The notes under the pieces are model-generated. The model saw nothing but the letters and a program-made list of their open reading frames with translations, searched no databases and was not told the DNA's origin. Positions 18,054 through 27,500 of a stretch of DNA of 31,560 bases are shown piece by piece. This stretch comes from a virus: positions 1 to 31,560 of IMG/VR virus record IMGVR_UViG_3300025697_000095; one strand, written 5' to 3'. Made by a program: the position numbers and the translations under genes. Each line of letters opens with the position of its first letter. The first letter of the stretch is position 1.

Positions 18054-18920
18054 ATGGCTTACTCAAATACAATAACCTACTCCACACTATACGAGGATAT
18101 TCTCCAAGATAGACTTGACCATCCAACTACTTGGAAGGAGATGTGTGATGTCACAATCACCGATACTCGGGTCATTTCTTCTTCGTATATGTCAACCACG
18201 CCTTCTGTCCAGTCTGTAACTCGTGGTACTGGTCATGAAATGCAAGTCTTCATTGAAACCGCTGAGACCTTAACAATCTCAACTGGTCGAGACTTAGGTT
18301 TGTTTGTTGATTTTGCTGACCTAGCTCAATCACCATGGACAAAACCAGCTGAACTCTTTGACCGAATTGGTGCTTTACTCAATGAATACATTGAAGGTGC
18401 TGTTTTGTCTCAACACGCTTCTTGGACTAACTTCGATAATGCCTCTATTGGCGGTGGTGCTGGTAACATTACCGTTTCCGCCTCCAACATTGATGACATT
18501 ATCCGTGGTATTAAGCGTGAAATCCGTGAATCTAATGGCCAATCTCAGATGAATATGAATGGCGTTGGCTTCGTCTGGCGTGCCGCTGACTTCGAGCTTC
18601 TCGAAGCTTTTGTTCAAGCTAATGGTTTTGAAACTGCCGACAAAGCTCTCAAAGATGGGACTGTCGAAGGTCTGCATTACCTAGGTTGTGATCACTACTG
18701 GTCAAATGACCACACTTCTGGTCACGTTTTTGCTGGAGTTAAGAAAATTCAACGACTTGGTATCCTACGAGGAACTTATGGTCGTGCTCATACGATTGAC
18801 TTCCCAGCTGGAGACACTAACTCTTTCCTCTCAGGTAAAGCATTCTACTCTCGAGTAGATGTGGGACACCTAACACCAACCGCTCATGCGGGTTTGGTTT
18901 TTGATGTTCTAGTTGCCTAG
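18054..18920 (+). CDS. major capsid protein
   Basis: The protein of 288 residues follows the scaffold gene, is dense in beta structure and has codon choices typical of strong expression (CGT, GGT and GCT are more frequent than in neighbouring genes). Features include an N-terminal arm (NTITYSTLYEDILQDRLDHP), a long helix region (DRIGALLNEYIEGAVLSQH), and an A-domain-like segment (GFVWRAADFELLEAFVQANG). It is likely an HK97-fold coat protein forming the icosahedral shell. No catalytic or cross-linking residue pattern is clear. A long RNA hairpin follows the TAG stop. Confidence 0.85.
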   Translation: MAYSNTITYSTLYEDILQDRLDHPTTWKEMCDVTITDTRVISSSYMSTTPSVQSVTRGTGHEMQVFIETAETLTISTGRDLGLFVDFADLAQSPWTKPAELFDRIGALLNEYIEGAVLSQHASWTNFDNASIGGGAGNITVSASNIDDIIRGIKREIRESNGQSQMNMNGVGFVWRAADFELLEAFVQANGFETADKALKDGTVEGLHYLGCDHYWSNDHTSGHVFAGVKKIQRLGILRGTYGRAHTIDFPAGDTNSFLSGKAFYSRVDVGHLTPTAHAGLVFDVLVA

Positions 18921-18929
18921 AGCTAGTAG

Positions 18930-18986
18930 TTTATCCCCTTTGCTTTGAAGTTTATAACGTAATTCTTCAAGGCAAAGCTGGATAAA
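18930..18986 (+). other. long stable RNA hairpin after the capsid gene
   Basis: TTTATCC (18930-18936) pairs with GGATAAA (18980-18986). CTTTGCTTTGAAG (18938-18950) pairs with CTTCAAGGCAAAG (18965-18977) over 13 bp with one G-U pair, closing a 14-base loop. No T-run follows on the + strand, so it is more likely an mRNA-stabilising or processing structure that shields the abundant capsid mRNA than a classic terminator. Confidence 0.68.
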
Positions 18987-19005
18987 TTAAAAATAAAAAA
19001 TAATT

Positions 19006-19746
19006 ATGTCAATACAGTTTAGCGATACAACAAACAAAAACGGGATTATCCAAAAGATTGAAGAAACCTGTGGTTTTGATGATGCTGGAATTAGTGACAA
19101 CACTACTTTACTAGCTCAATTTACAGGTAATATCAATACAACCGTTGACCAAATTCTTGGCTTTATGTTCCCACGAGGCGGAACATGGCAATTAGATGAC
19201 GCCAATCACACCGATTATCCGATTATCTTTGCCAATATAGTTTCTGGGCAAAGAGATTACACCTTTTCCACCGATGAGGACGGAAACTACATTTTGGACA
19301 TTGAAAGGGTAATGGTATCTGATGAAAATGGGGTCTTTGGTGACTTGAAACGGATTGACCAACAAACACCAGATAGCGATGTGGGGATTGTTGATGGACG
19401 GGACTTGACGGGAGCTCCTTATGCTTACGACAAGACTGCTAACGGTATTTTACTTGAGCCAATTCCTGATTTTAGTTATACAGCAGGATTAAAAGTCTTT
19501 ATCAGTCGTGAAGCGACTCGTTTTCTAACTACCGATACAGCAAAAGTCCTTGGCTTTGCTCACCTTTACCATGAATATCTAGTCCTCCGACCATCTTATA
19601 TCTATGCTCGTAATAATTCCTTGACTAATGTTGATAGATTAAAGCGAGACACTAAAGAAATGGAGGAAGAAATTAAAACCTATTTTGAAACTAGGCAAAA
19701 AGATGTCAGAAACATTATGAAACCTAAAAAAATACTCTATGTCTAG
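19006..19746 (+). CDS. head-tail adaptor-like protein
   Basis: This 246-residue protein follows the capsid gene, where podoviruses encode the adaptor beneath the portal. It shows a mix of helices (TVDQILGFMF near residue 45), an extended strand region (GQRDYTFSTDEDGNYILDIE) and a C-terminal helical part (KVLGFAHLYHEYLVLRPSYI, then a charged helix EMEEEIKTYFETRQK). These match, in general layout, adaptor proteins that join portal to nozzle. The assignment rests on position and layout. It overlaps the next ORF by 8 bases. Confidence 0.68.
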   Translation: MSIQFSDTTNKNGIIQKIEETCGFDDAGISDNTTLLAQFTGNINTTVDQILGFMFPRGGTWQLDDANHTDYPIIFANIVSGQRDYTFSTDEDGNYILDIERVMVSDENGVFGDLKRIDQQTPDSDVGIVDGRDLTGAPYAYDKTANGILLEPIPDFSYTAGLKVFISREATRFLTTDTAKVLGFAHLYHEYLVLRPSYIYARNNSLTNVDRLKRDTKEMEEEIKTYFETRQKDVRNIMKPKKILYV

Positions 19747-19954
19747 TTGGACAAATCAAGCAAAAAATAGCAGTGGGGCGTTCTTTGACATCGCTGCTTT
19801 TGGCACTGCCAAATTTAACACTTGGACAAATCAAGCAAAAAATTCGTCAACTATTACCAATTTAAGTAAGTCGAGCAGTGGTGCTTTCTTTGATATTGCA
19901 ACATTTGATAACGCAAAATTCAATGTTTGGACTAATCTCGACAAAAGTATATGA
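19739..19954 (+). CDS. small tail-region protein with internal repeats, 71 aa
   Basis: The protein contains WTNQAKNSS twice (residues 4-12, 29-37) and SSGAFFDIA-FxxAKFNxWTN twice (about 11-31 and 46-66), so it arose by duplication of a roughly 30-residue unit. It starts inside the previous gene's end, and its stop overlaps the next start (ATGA). It is probably a minor virion or connector peptide. The family is unknown. Confidence 0.65.
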   Translation: MSSWTNQAKNSSGAFFDIAAFGTAKFNTWTNQAKNSSTITNLSKSSSGAFFDIATFDNAKFNVWTNLDKSI

Positions 19955-21075
19955 AATATTTAGTCACATTCGTTTTACTAGCCCTCCTTCTAACCAGCGT
20001 TGCCTCTGCCGGACAATTTGATAGAGATAGAATGGACGTTAATGAGGGAATTATTAGTAATTTAATTACTTCTATCAAGGCAAAACTGGGTTTTATTCCT
20101 AAATTATTGGGAGCAGGTAACGTTTTTCCAACAACCTTAAATAATTGGAGCTCTGGGGATACTATCACTTCAGCGTGGGCAAACACCTTGGAAGATAAAA
20201 TCGGGGCAGATGGCTCAGCAATTATTACTTCCTTGGATTATATCGTTAGTACCTTAGTCGCCACGACTTCAATTCCAACATTAGATGTTACTTCTTCTCA
20301 GGTTTCTGATTTTGATGCTTCGGTCAATTCTTATGTTCACTCATCAACGACAATGGTTAAAACCTATGTTCAACCAACCTTTAGTGTCGTTCCAAAATCA
20401 AGTGTTTCTTGCGCCGCCACAGGTGAGCTTTGTGACTATGATTATGTTAATGCTCAAACTTCGGCAGGGGTCTCATCCTCAACCCCAACTCTCGCTGGTA
20501 AAGGTAAATTATCAGTAACGGCTGATGATGTTAATGACCCTATCTTTGTCGGGGACAATGATATTCGGGTAGAAAATTATACTCAAGTTGTTTCAACTTC
20601 TAGTGATACTTTTGTTTTTAATGGTGCTGGTTATGGGACAACAACCTTATCAGGTATTCCTTTTGGGACTTCCACTGTTTTTGAATTTAATGCTTCATCT
20701 ACCCGTCCCAGTGATGAAGACACAGTATTCGGGGTGAGGTTTAACGGTGATGATACATCTACTTATTCTTGGAATATTTCTATCTTAACAGGAGGTAGTG
20801 TTGCTACTGGTGGGGCTGCGAATAATGACGGGGCAGTTTCACTTCAGTGTGACAATTTTTGTTCTTATAGACTTTCTCTTGTTAATTCAACTTCCTCGGT
20901 TAAAACAGTAATCGTTAGTGGAATGACATATAATAGTACAAACGACCCCGTCCATTCAATAATTGGTCAATTTGTTTGGAAAAACACAACTGCCTCAGTT
21001 AATAAGATTGAGATTGGACCGCATACACACAATACAGTGGGGACTTCAACTTTAAGAGCAATTGTATTTAAATAG
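19951..21075 (+). CDS. exported virion/tail-type protein with signal peptide, 374 aa
   Basis: Residues 1-20 are a clear Sec signal peptide (MKYLVTFVLLALLLTSVASA followed by GQF). The next segment (IISNLITSIKAKLGFIPKLL) is amphipathic, then a section typical of tail fibres (TTLNNWSSGDTITSAWANTL) precedes a long Thr/Ser-rich beta region ending with a jelly-roll-like domain (FEFNASSTRPSDEDTVFGVRF, then WNISILTGG and YRLSLVNSTSS). It resembles fibre or decoration proteins in sequence style, yet carries an export signal while lying inside the tail operon. Perhaps it is anchored in the host envelope or matures outside the cytoplasm. Confidence 0.78.
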   Translation: MKYLVTFVLLALLLTSVASAGQFDRDRMDVNEGIISNLITSIKAKLGFIPKLLGAGNVFPTTLNNWSSGDTITSAWANTLEDKIGADGSAIITSLDYIVSTLVATTSIPTLDVTSSQVSDFDASVNSYVHSSTTMVKTYVQPTFSVVPKSSVSCAATGELCDYDYVNAQTSAGVSSSTPTLAGKGKLSVTADDVNDPIFVGDNDIRVENYTQVVSTSSDTFVFNGAGYGTTTLSGIPFGTSTVFEFNASSTRPSDEDTVFGVRFNGDDTSTYSWNISILTGGSVATGGAANNDGAVSLQCDNFCSYRLSLVNSTSSVKTVIVSGMTYNSTNDPVHSIIGQFVWKNTTASVNKIEIGPHTHNTVGTSTLRAIVFK

Positions 21076-21095
21076 ACAACTAAAGACTATAACAA

Positions 21096-21371
21096 ATGGA
21101 CGAACTACAAAAACAAATCAATGAATTAAAAGAAAGAACCAAAAAACTTGAGGAGAGTTCTAATTACTCCTTTTCCGAAGGAATGAAAGACCGTTTCTTT
21201 GAAAATTCGGTTATAGTTGCTGATTTTGACACTTCTGCTACGACAAAAGTTATAAGTTTAACTGGTGGTCCACAAAACATTACCGTAGTTGACCAAAGTA
21301 AATTACCAAAAGTCGCAGGTACACTGACTTTAGTTTATAAGGGAACAAGATATAAGTTACTCTATGAGTAG
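21096..21371 (+). CDS. small tail-associated protein with coiled coil, 91 aa
   Basis: The first 20 residues are a coiled coil (MDELQKQINELKERTKKLEE), which may trimerise. The rest is a small beta domain (VIVADFDTSATTKVISLTGG, then GTLTLVYKGTRYKLLYE). The TGA stop overlaps the next gene by 8 bases. It is likely a short fibre, stopper or tail accessory, but the family is not known. Confidence 0.68.
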   Translation: MDELQKQINELKERTKKLEESSNYSFSEGMKDRFFENSVIVADFDTSATTKVISLTGGPQNITVVDQSKLPKVAGTLTLVYKGTRYKLLYE

Positions 21372-23196
21372 ATTCAAAATACCAAATGATGAAAGAAAGT
21401 TTAGCCAAGCCAACGATGGTGATGTGGCCGGTAACATTTGGTTATCACAGAATCTTGACACTAAGAGTAATAAGGGAAAATTAAGAGTTAGTCCACGATT
21501 GGTTGTAAATGTTGCTGATGATTGTGTTGATGGTCTTCATACAGACATCGGACGTGTAGTGGCTTTTGCAAAATTCTTTCATACTAAAAATAGTGGGGTT
21601 CAGGGTTATTGGGCTGTTTGTGATACCACCCTATTCAAAACAGGTGGTAATCCAACTAAACCTACTCTTATCTTCGATAAAGATACGATAAGTGGTTCAC
21701 CAACTGACCTAGAATATGAATCATCAGATATGATTGTTGCCCCTAATGGACTTCTTGTTTCCACTCACGATGACATTTACTTCTTAAATGATTCAACCAC
21801 AGCTGATTGGGTTAGTTATTGGAAAACTACATTAAGTCAAACTTTCTCAAATGCCTCTGGTTCTCATATGATGGAAACCTTATTTAACCTAACCATTGCT
21901 ATTTCTGACGGGAATACAATTTGCACGATTGTTTCTCCTTATACTGATACTTACGAAACTAAAGCTAAAGTTACTTTGAGAGCTATAGATAAGATTCTAT
22001 GGATTAAAACTGGTTCAACAAGGGTCTGGGTCGGAACAGTAAACACTACTGGTGGTGAGGGTTTAGTTTATGAGTGGGACGGAGTAAGTGAGAGAACAGT
22101 TAGAGCTTATAAAGTTGGGGCAACTGGAGCATTCGCAGGTCTTGTGAAAGATGATGTTCCTTGGATTGTAACTTCTGATGGTTCGCTTAAATATTTCAAT
22201 GGTTTAGGTTTTGTATTAGCTCCTAATGGACGACTTCCCCATTCTACGACATTTTCAATGTTGAAATTAACAGCTACCGGTGTTTTTTATAATAATGACA
22301 AGTGGATTCACCCTAACGGAATGAAACTAATTGACGGCAATATCAATCTTTTAATAAATAACCTTTTAGATGAAGCTACGGATTATACTACTCTAATTGA
22401 GAACGAGCCATCAGGTATTTGGGAATATGACGAGAATGTTGGGCTTTATCATAAATATTCGGCAACACTAGATACCGCAGGTGCATTAGATAGTGGTCAA
22501 AATACGATTGGCTATGCTGGGGCATTGTGGGAAACTAAAAGTAAAGAGGCGGCATTATTAGCTGGGGTTTCTGTCTATACTGACGATGCCACAACTCTAA
22601 AGCACGCCATTTTCTATGACGAATTACCTAATACTATTGCTAAAACTGGGGTAATTGTTATCCCTTGGCTTCAATCCTTTGAAATTAAGGATGTCTGGCA
22701 GAAGTTATGGGTAAAATTCAAGGATTTAGACAATGCTACCGACGAGATAATTGTTAAATACCGCACCCAAAAAGATAAAGACTTACCAGCCATTTATTCA
22801 GCCACTCATACATCAACTACGACTTTTACCATAACCTCTGCTACTGATCTTCAAACTACAACCAATATCTTAGATGTCGGCAATGAGGTGGAAATAATCA
22901 TGGCTTCAGGAGCTGGAAAATCAGCTCATATTTCAAGTGTGGCTGTCTCTGGGACTTATACTTACACTATTACTCTAGACGAAGCAATTTGCCCAGCTTC
23001 CGGCACAGGTAAAGTAAGATTTAATAATTGGACAAAACTTGCCACAATAGATACTCAAAATATCACCGAAAAGGTCTTAGCTCTTGGTAAGACATCAGCT
23101 GAGTTACAAATTAAATTAGAATTAAGGGGGACAGGAAATAACCCCGAACTTAATCAATTAGTCGCTTTATCAGCAACCCAATTACCAATAAAATAA
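21364..23196 (+). CDS. nozzle/hub-like beta-propeller tail protein (podovirus-like)
   Basis: The 610-residue protein is rich in repeated strand patterns with aromatic and Gly-Asp turns: QGYWAVCDTTLFKTGG, DMIVAPNGLLVSTHDDIYFL, KILWIKTGSTRVWVGTVNTT, GEGLVYEWDG and PWIVTSDGSLKYFNGLGF. These look like blades of a beta-propeller, as in podovirus nozzle or hub proteins. The C-terminal third (TSTTTFTITSATDLQTTTNI, then GTYTYTITLDEAICPA) looks like Ig-like platforms. Position after adaptor and before internal proteins fits the tail nozzle. No catalytic motif is seen, so the assignment is structural inference. Confidence 0.65.
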   Translation: MSRFKIPNDERKFSQANDGDVAGNIWLSQNLDTKSNKGKLRVSPRLVVNVADDCVDGLHTDIGRVVAFAKFFHTKNSGVQGYWAVCDTTLFKTGGNPTKPTLIFDKDTISGSPTDLEYESSDMIVAPNGLLVSTHDDIYFLNDSTTADWVSYWKTTLSQTFSNASGSHMMETLFNLTIAISDGNTICTIVSPYTDTYETKAKVTLRAIDKILWIKTGSTRVWVGTVNTTGGEGLVYEWDGVSERTVRAYKVGATGAFAGLVKDDVPWIVTSDGSLKYFNGLGFVLAPNGRLPHSTTFSMLKLTATGVFYNNDKWIHPNGMKLIDGNINLLINNLLDEATDYTTLIENEPSGIWEYDENVGLYHKYSATLDTAGALDSGQNTIGYAGALWETKSKEAALLAGVSVYTDDATTLKHAIFYDELPNTIAKTGVIVIPWLQSFEIKDVWQKLWVKFKDLDNATDEIIVKYRTQKDKDLPAIYSATHTSTTTFTITSATDLQTTTNILDVGNEVEIIMASGAGKSAHISSVAVSGTYTYTITLDEAICPASGTGKVRFNNWTKLATIDTQNITEKVLALGKTSAELQIKLELRGTGNNPELNQLVALSATQLPIK

Positions 23197-23207
23197 TAAT
23201 AAATAAT

Positions 23208-24581
23208 ATGCCACCACTAAAAAAAAGCGAAGAGGGTTTAGTTAAACTAAGTGAGAACTACTCCGTTAATCCCCAGTTTCTTTCTCAGGAAGGGCTACAA
23301 TCAGCTCAATCTTTTGCAAGTCAAACACCTATTATTTCGTCGGAAAGTTTGGCTCAAACCCAACCGATGAACTTAGCTTCAGCCCCCGTCTCCACTACCG
23401 CTTCAAGTGTCGTGGCTCAATCGGGGAATTTGGCTGAATTAAATCAAGATGTGGCTACCAAACAAGCAGAATCACAAGCTAGTCTTGGAGAAGTGACCAA
23501 TTTAATGACCCAAATAGGTGGTCAAAGAGCAGAAGGTCTATCTTTGGCTGAATCTAGTGGTTTAAATGAGAAAAATAAACAAATTGCGGAAAATAATGCC
23601 GAGATTTTAGCTCTTAGGAATGCTACTAACCAAGAAAAAGAAAGACTAGGTAAAGTCCCTGGCATGACCCAAGTCGGACTTCGGGGTATATATAATGATA
23701 TAGATACTCGTAATGCTTTCAAAATAACTAACCTAGAAATGCAGAATGCTTTTACTTCTATCAATGCTAACTCTTTAATGAAATCAATCGAAACCCAACT
23801 TGCTTTAAAATACGAACCACTAGAAACCCAGCTCCAAATTGCCCAAATGAATTATCAAAACAACAAAGACTTATTTAATAAAGCCGAACAAAGACAATTT
23901 GAGACAGCACAATTTGAACGGAATGCCCAACTAAACCAACAAAAGCAAGATGACGAAAGAAAGTATGACTTATTAAATGTCGCATTAGATAGGGGTATTC
24001 AATTACCAGCAGATATTATCTCTTATGCAAATAAGGAGGGGGTAACAGCTCAAGACTTACAGGCCAAGATGGCCCAAAGGGGAATTAGTTTAGCAAAGCC
24101 AGAAGACCCACTAGATAGGCAGCTTAAACAGGCTCAATTAGCTAAACTTAGAGCTCCTGGTGGCGGTGGAGGCGATGGAGTTTCAAGTGAGAAGCCAATG
24201 AGCATTGGTCAAATTGAGCAATTTAGACGAAGTTATGGCTGGACTCCCCCATTTGGCTTTACTTTGTCACAATTAAATCAATATATTGCGGACAATCCAA
24301 ATGCCACCAAAGAAGAATTACAAGCGGGAGCAAATTCAATAGGGGGAGTGGGTGTGACTGGTGAACAAAAAGAAAAAGACGAGAAAGCAATTAGAGATCA
24401 ACTCTCAACGGTAGAGCTTAAAAAGCTATCAGATTGGGCTGGCACTTCTAGGTGGTGGCGACATAAGACTCGTGATGTAAATGACTTCTTTAAAAGGGCT
24501 GATGAAGCACAATTAAGCCAGATTAAAAGTGCGATTGACTTCGGTTATCCGATAGAGGAGATTATTAGTTTTTTGAAATAA
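23208..24581 (+). CDS. internal/ejection virion protein, Gln-rich, 457 aa
   Basis: The N-terminal 90 residues are Ser/Ala/Gln-rich (EGLQSAQSFASQTPIISSES). The centre is a long coiled coil of Gln, Asn, Glu and Ala (about 130-270, for example ALKYEPLETQLQIAQMNYQN). A Gly-rich linker GGGGGDG follows, then a globular end with WTPPFGFTLSQLNQYI and WWRHKTRDVNDFFKRADEAQ. This resembles internal core/ejection proteins that enter the cell with DNA. It lies 1 base before the giant ejection-type gene. The family is not certain. Confidence 0.65.
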   Translation: MPPLKKSEEGLVKLSENYSVNPQFLSQEGLQSAQSFASQTPIISSESLAQTQPMNLASAPVSTTASSVVAQSGNLAELNQDVATKQAESQASLGEVTNLMTQIGGQRAEGLSLAESSGLNEKNKQIAENNAEILALRNATNQEKERLGKVPGMTQVGLRGIYNDIDTRNAFKITNLEMQNAFTSINANSLMKSIETQLALKYEPLETQLQIAQMNYQNNKDLFNKAEQRQFETAQFERNAQLNQQKQDDERKYDLLNVALDRGIQLPADIISYANKEGVTAQDLQAKMAQRGISLAKPEDPLDRQLKQAQLAKLRAPGGGGGDGVSSEKPMSIGQIEQFRRSYGWTPPFGFTLSQLNQYIADNPNATKEELQAGANSIGGVGVTGEQKEKDEKAIRDQLSTVELKKLSDWAGTSRWWRHKTRDVNDFFKRADEAQLSQIKSAIDFGYPIEEIISFLK

Positions 24582-24582
24582 A

Positions 24583-27500
24583 ATGGCTTTAAATTTATCA
24601 GCACTACAACCCAGAAAAAGACAGGGAACTCTGGACACTACGGCTTTATCTACTCCACGTCAAAAAAGTGGTGGTGATATTGTTGATATTTTCCTTAACA
24701 CAGTTAGGGGTATTCCTAGTGCGGTAAATAAACTATTCTTTGAGCAAGAAACTGCTCCCCAGAGATTTCTTAAAGAGATAACGGGGTTTCGTTCCCCAGC
24801 CGAAAGACAAAGAGATTTATTAGCTCAAAGTCGTGCCACCCGATTACCGAAAAAAAGATTAGACAGATTTGGTTTACCGATTGCTACACTTGGCAAGCCA
24901 ACTAGAGGAGAGAGGGAAATTTTAAAAACTGCTACCCCACAAGAACAGGTTTTATTAGCCAGAGAGGGTGCAATTATGGCAGCAGGATTTGCTGGTTTCG
25001 CCCCACAACGAAAACTTTTAACGGGCGTGGCTAAACAAGTCGCCAAATCTAGCGATATTCAAGTTATTGCCAAACTTATTAAAAAGGAAGTTCCTGAAAT
25101 GACAGATGATGTGGCCACGAAGTTTGCCACTATCTTTAAGGATTTAAAGAATGTTCGACAAGTTGATACGGCCATCAATAAGATTAAGTTTCAATATGTA
25201 AAACCTAAAGCTCCAACCAGAGCCCCAACAGGTGTCGTTACTAAAGCCCTTGAAACCAAGCTACCCACAGTTACGAGTAAAGGGGTTGCTATAAAACCAT
25301 CTCCCCTCATCCAAGAAGCAAGGAAGTATAAGAGTGCGGAGGAGTTTGTGAAAGATTTTAATAGAAATGTATCAACAAGAAGCCAAAGCAGATCAGATGG
25401 GGTTGACATTGGAATGGATAATTTTGTTAATTCCCTAGATAATAGACCCGCGATAAGAACATTTGACAAAGGTGGTGGATATGACAGAGGAAATACAGAT
25501 ATACTCAAATATGTTCCTGCTAAAGATGCAAAAAATATAAAAGCATATTTCTCTGATGGAAAAGTTCCTGAAGAAATAATAGTATATCGTGGAGGGGGGA
25601 AAAGAGTTAGTGGAGAATTGAGAGATGGAGAATACCTAACGACAAATAAAGGTGTTGCTCAAGCATACGGAACCAAATTTAAAGAATTTAAGGTTAAGAC
25701 GAAAGATTTATTATTTGACCCGAAAGAGGCAGTAACGGACAGTTCTGGCAACAATCAAGGTGTTGTAGTTTATAACCCAGACCATAGTTTAGCGAAAGTA
25801 AATAATTACTTAAAAGAAAATAATACTACACTCACTGACATCTATAATAAGGCACAAGAGGTTAAACCATTAGAAGAAATCTTTACACCAAAAGTCCGCC
25901 AGATAAAAACATCAGCGGAAATACCATCACTAGAGAAGACTGTGGAGGGGATTAAGCTCCCAGAAAGACAGCCAGTAGCACGATTGCCAGATACAACCCC
26001 AGAAGTTCAAAAAGTCTCATATGTTAATGATACAATAAATGAGACAAAGGTCAATAATGAAATATACAAAGTTGTGGAAAACAGAGATGTCACTAATACT
26101 GTTAAAGATGTCTCTACTACCCCACCAGAACCAGCAAGTGACCTATTAACTACTCGTAAAATCAAGCAAACTGAAGGATGGAAGGACTTTGCTAAGTATG
26201 CTGAGGAGAATTTACAAGAAAAAGACATAAGCCCAGCGATTGTTTTCCGACACGCAACAATGACAATGGAAAGGGTGGCTGAGTTCTTAGATGGTGGAAT
26301 TGGTGGTCGGACATATCGAGAGATTGTCAAACCAGTTTATGACTCGGCTAGGAAAATGGCAGATGAGGGAAGTATCATTAAAAACGAGGTGGGGAGTTTT
26401 CGTGTCTTAGAGGGAAGCTCTATTGACCGTGATGCTTCACTCTTTGCTCAAAAGAAAATCACCGATGCTCCTGAAAAATCCAAGGAAATCGCTAAATACA
26501 TAAGAGGTAAATATGACGAACTGATTGAGCGTTTAAATGAGACTAGGGTAAAAATTGGCATTGAGCCATTCCAAAAAAGACAAGACTATATTACTCACAT
26601 AAACGAAATTAATGTCCTATCAGAATTGTTTGGAGGAATGGAAAGGATCTCGGTTAAACGCCATATTAGTAATTTAAAGTCAGAATTACTAGACGCACAT
26701 CCAGATTGGACTGATGCTAGGGCTTTTGATGCCGCCAAGCGACAAGTGGAGGGATTGACTGGGGTTGCTCAATATGTAGATGCTCGTCAACCAATCTTTA
26801 AGTTTGCCAAACAACGATTGGGAGAATATGAATCTGACCCAAGTATTACTAGGTCTTTTAATGCCTATCTTTCAAACGCCTTACGTTATATCTATCAAGC
26901 CGAAAATGTTGCAAAAAATAAAGCTCTTAAAGATGTTTTGCCCGCTAACGCGAAAGAGTTTACAAGATTATGGAATACCGAACAAGTTGCTGGACGACAA
27001 CCCCCATCATTTCTAAGTCCAGTTGCGAAACGAGCACTATCTGCCCTTCGTGGCACATTGGGGGCTAACACTATTGCTGGCAATTTATCAACGACAATGA
27101 TGCAGTTGACATCATTTCCACAGGTCTTTGCTTTAGCTGGCCCAGTCAATACTTTTTATGGAATCGGTAGCCAATTACGCTCATACATCCCTGGTCTAAC
27201 TAATATGTATAAATCATCTCGGACAAAAGCCCTACGTGATTTAGATATTGATATTGGTCTCGGAGATAGTCTTATTGACCAATTACTCATTAAGATTGGT
27301 AAACACAACAAGATACGAAATACCTCGGCTCGGACAAGACTCGCAGTTGATTTAGGGAGGGACTTTACGGCTGGCATTATGAAAACTGCCGACCAATTTA
27401 CCGTTGGAGCTTCATACCAAGCATTTTACCGTAAGGGTCTTATGGATGGCTTAGAACCAGCCGAGGCGATGGAGTTTGCTGACATTATGGCTGGCAAGAC

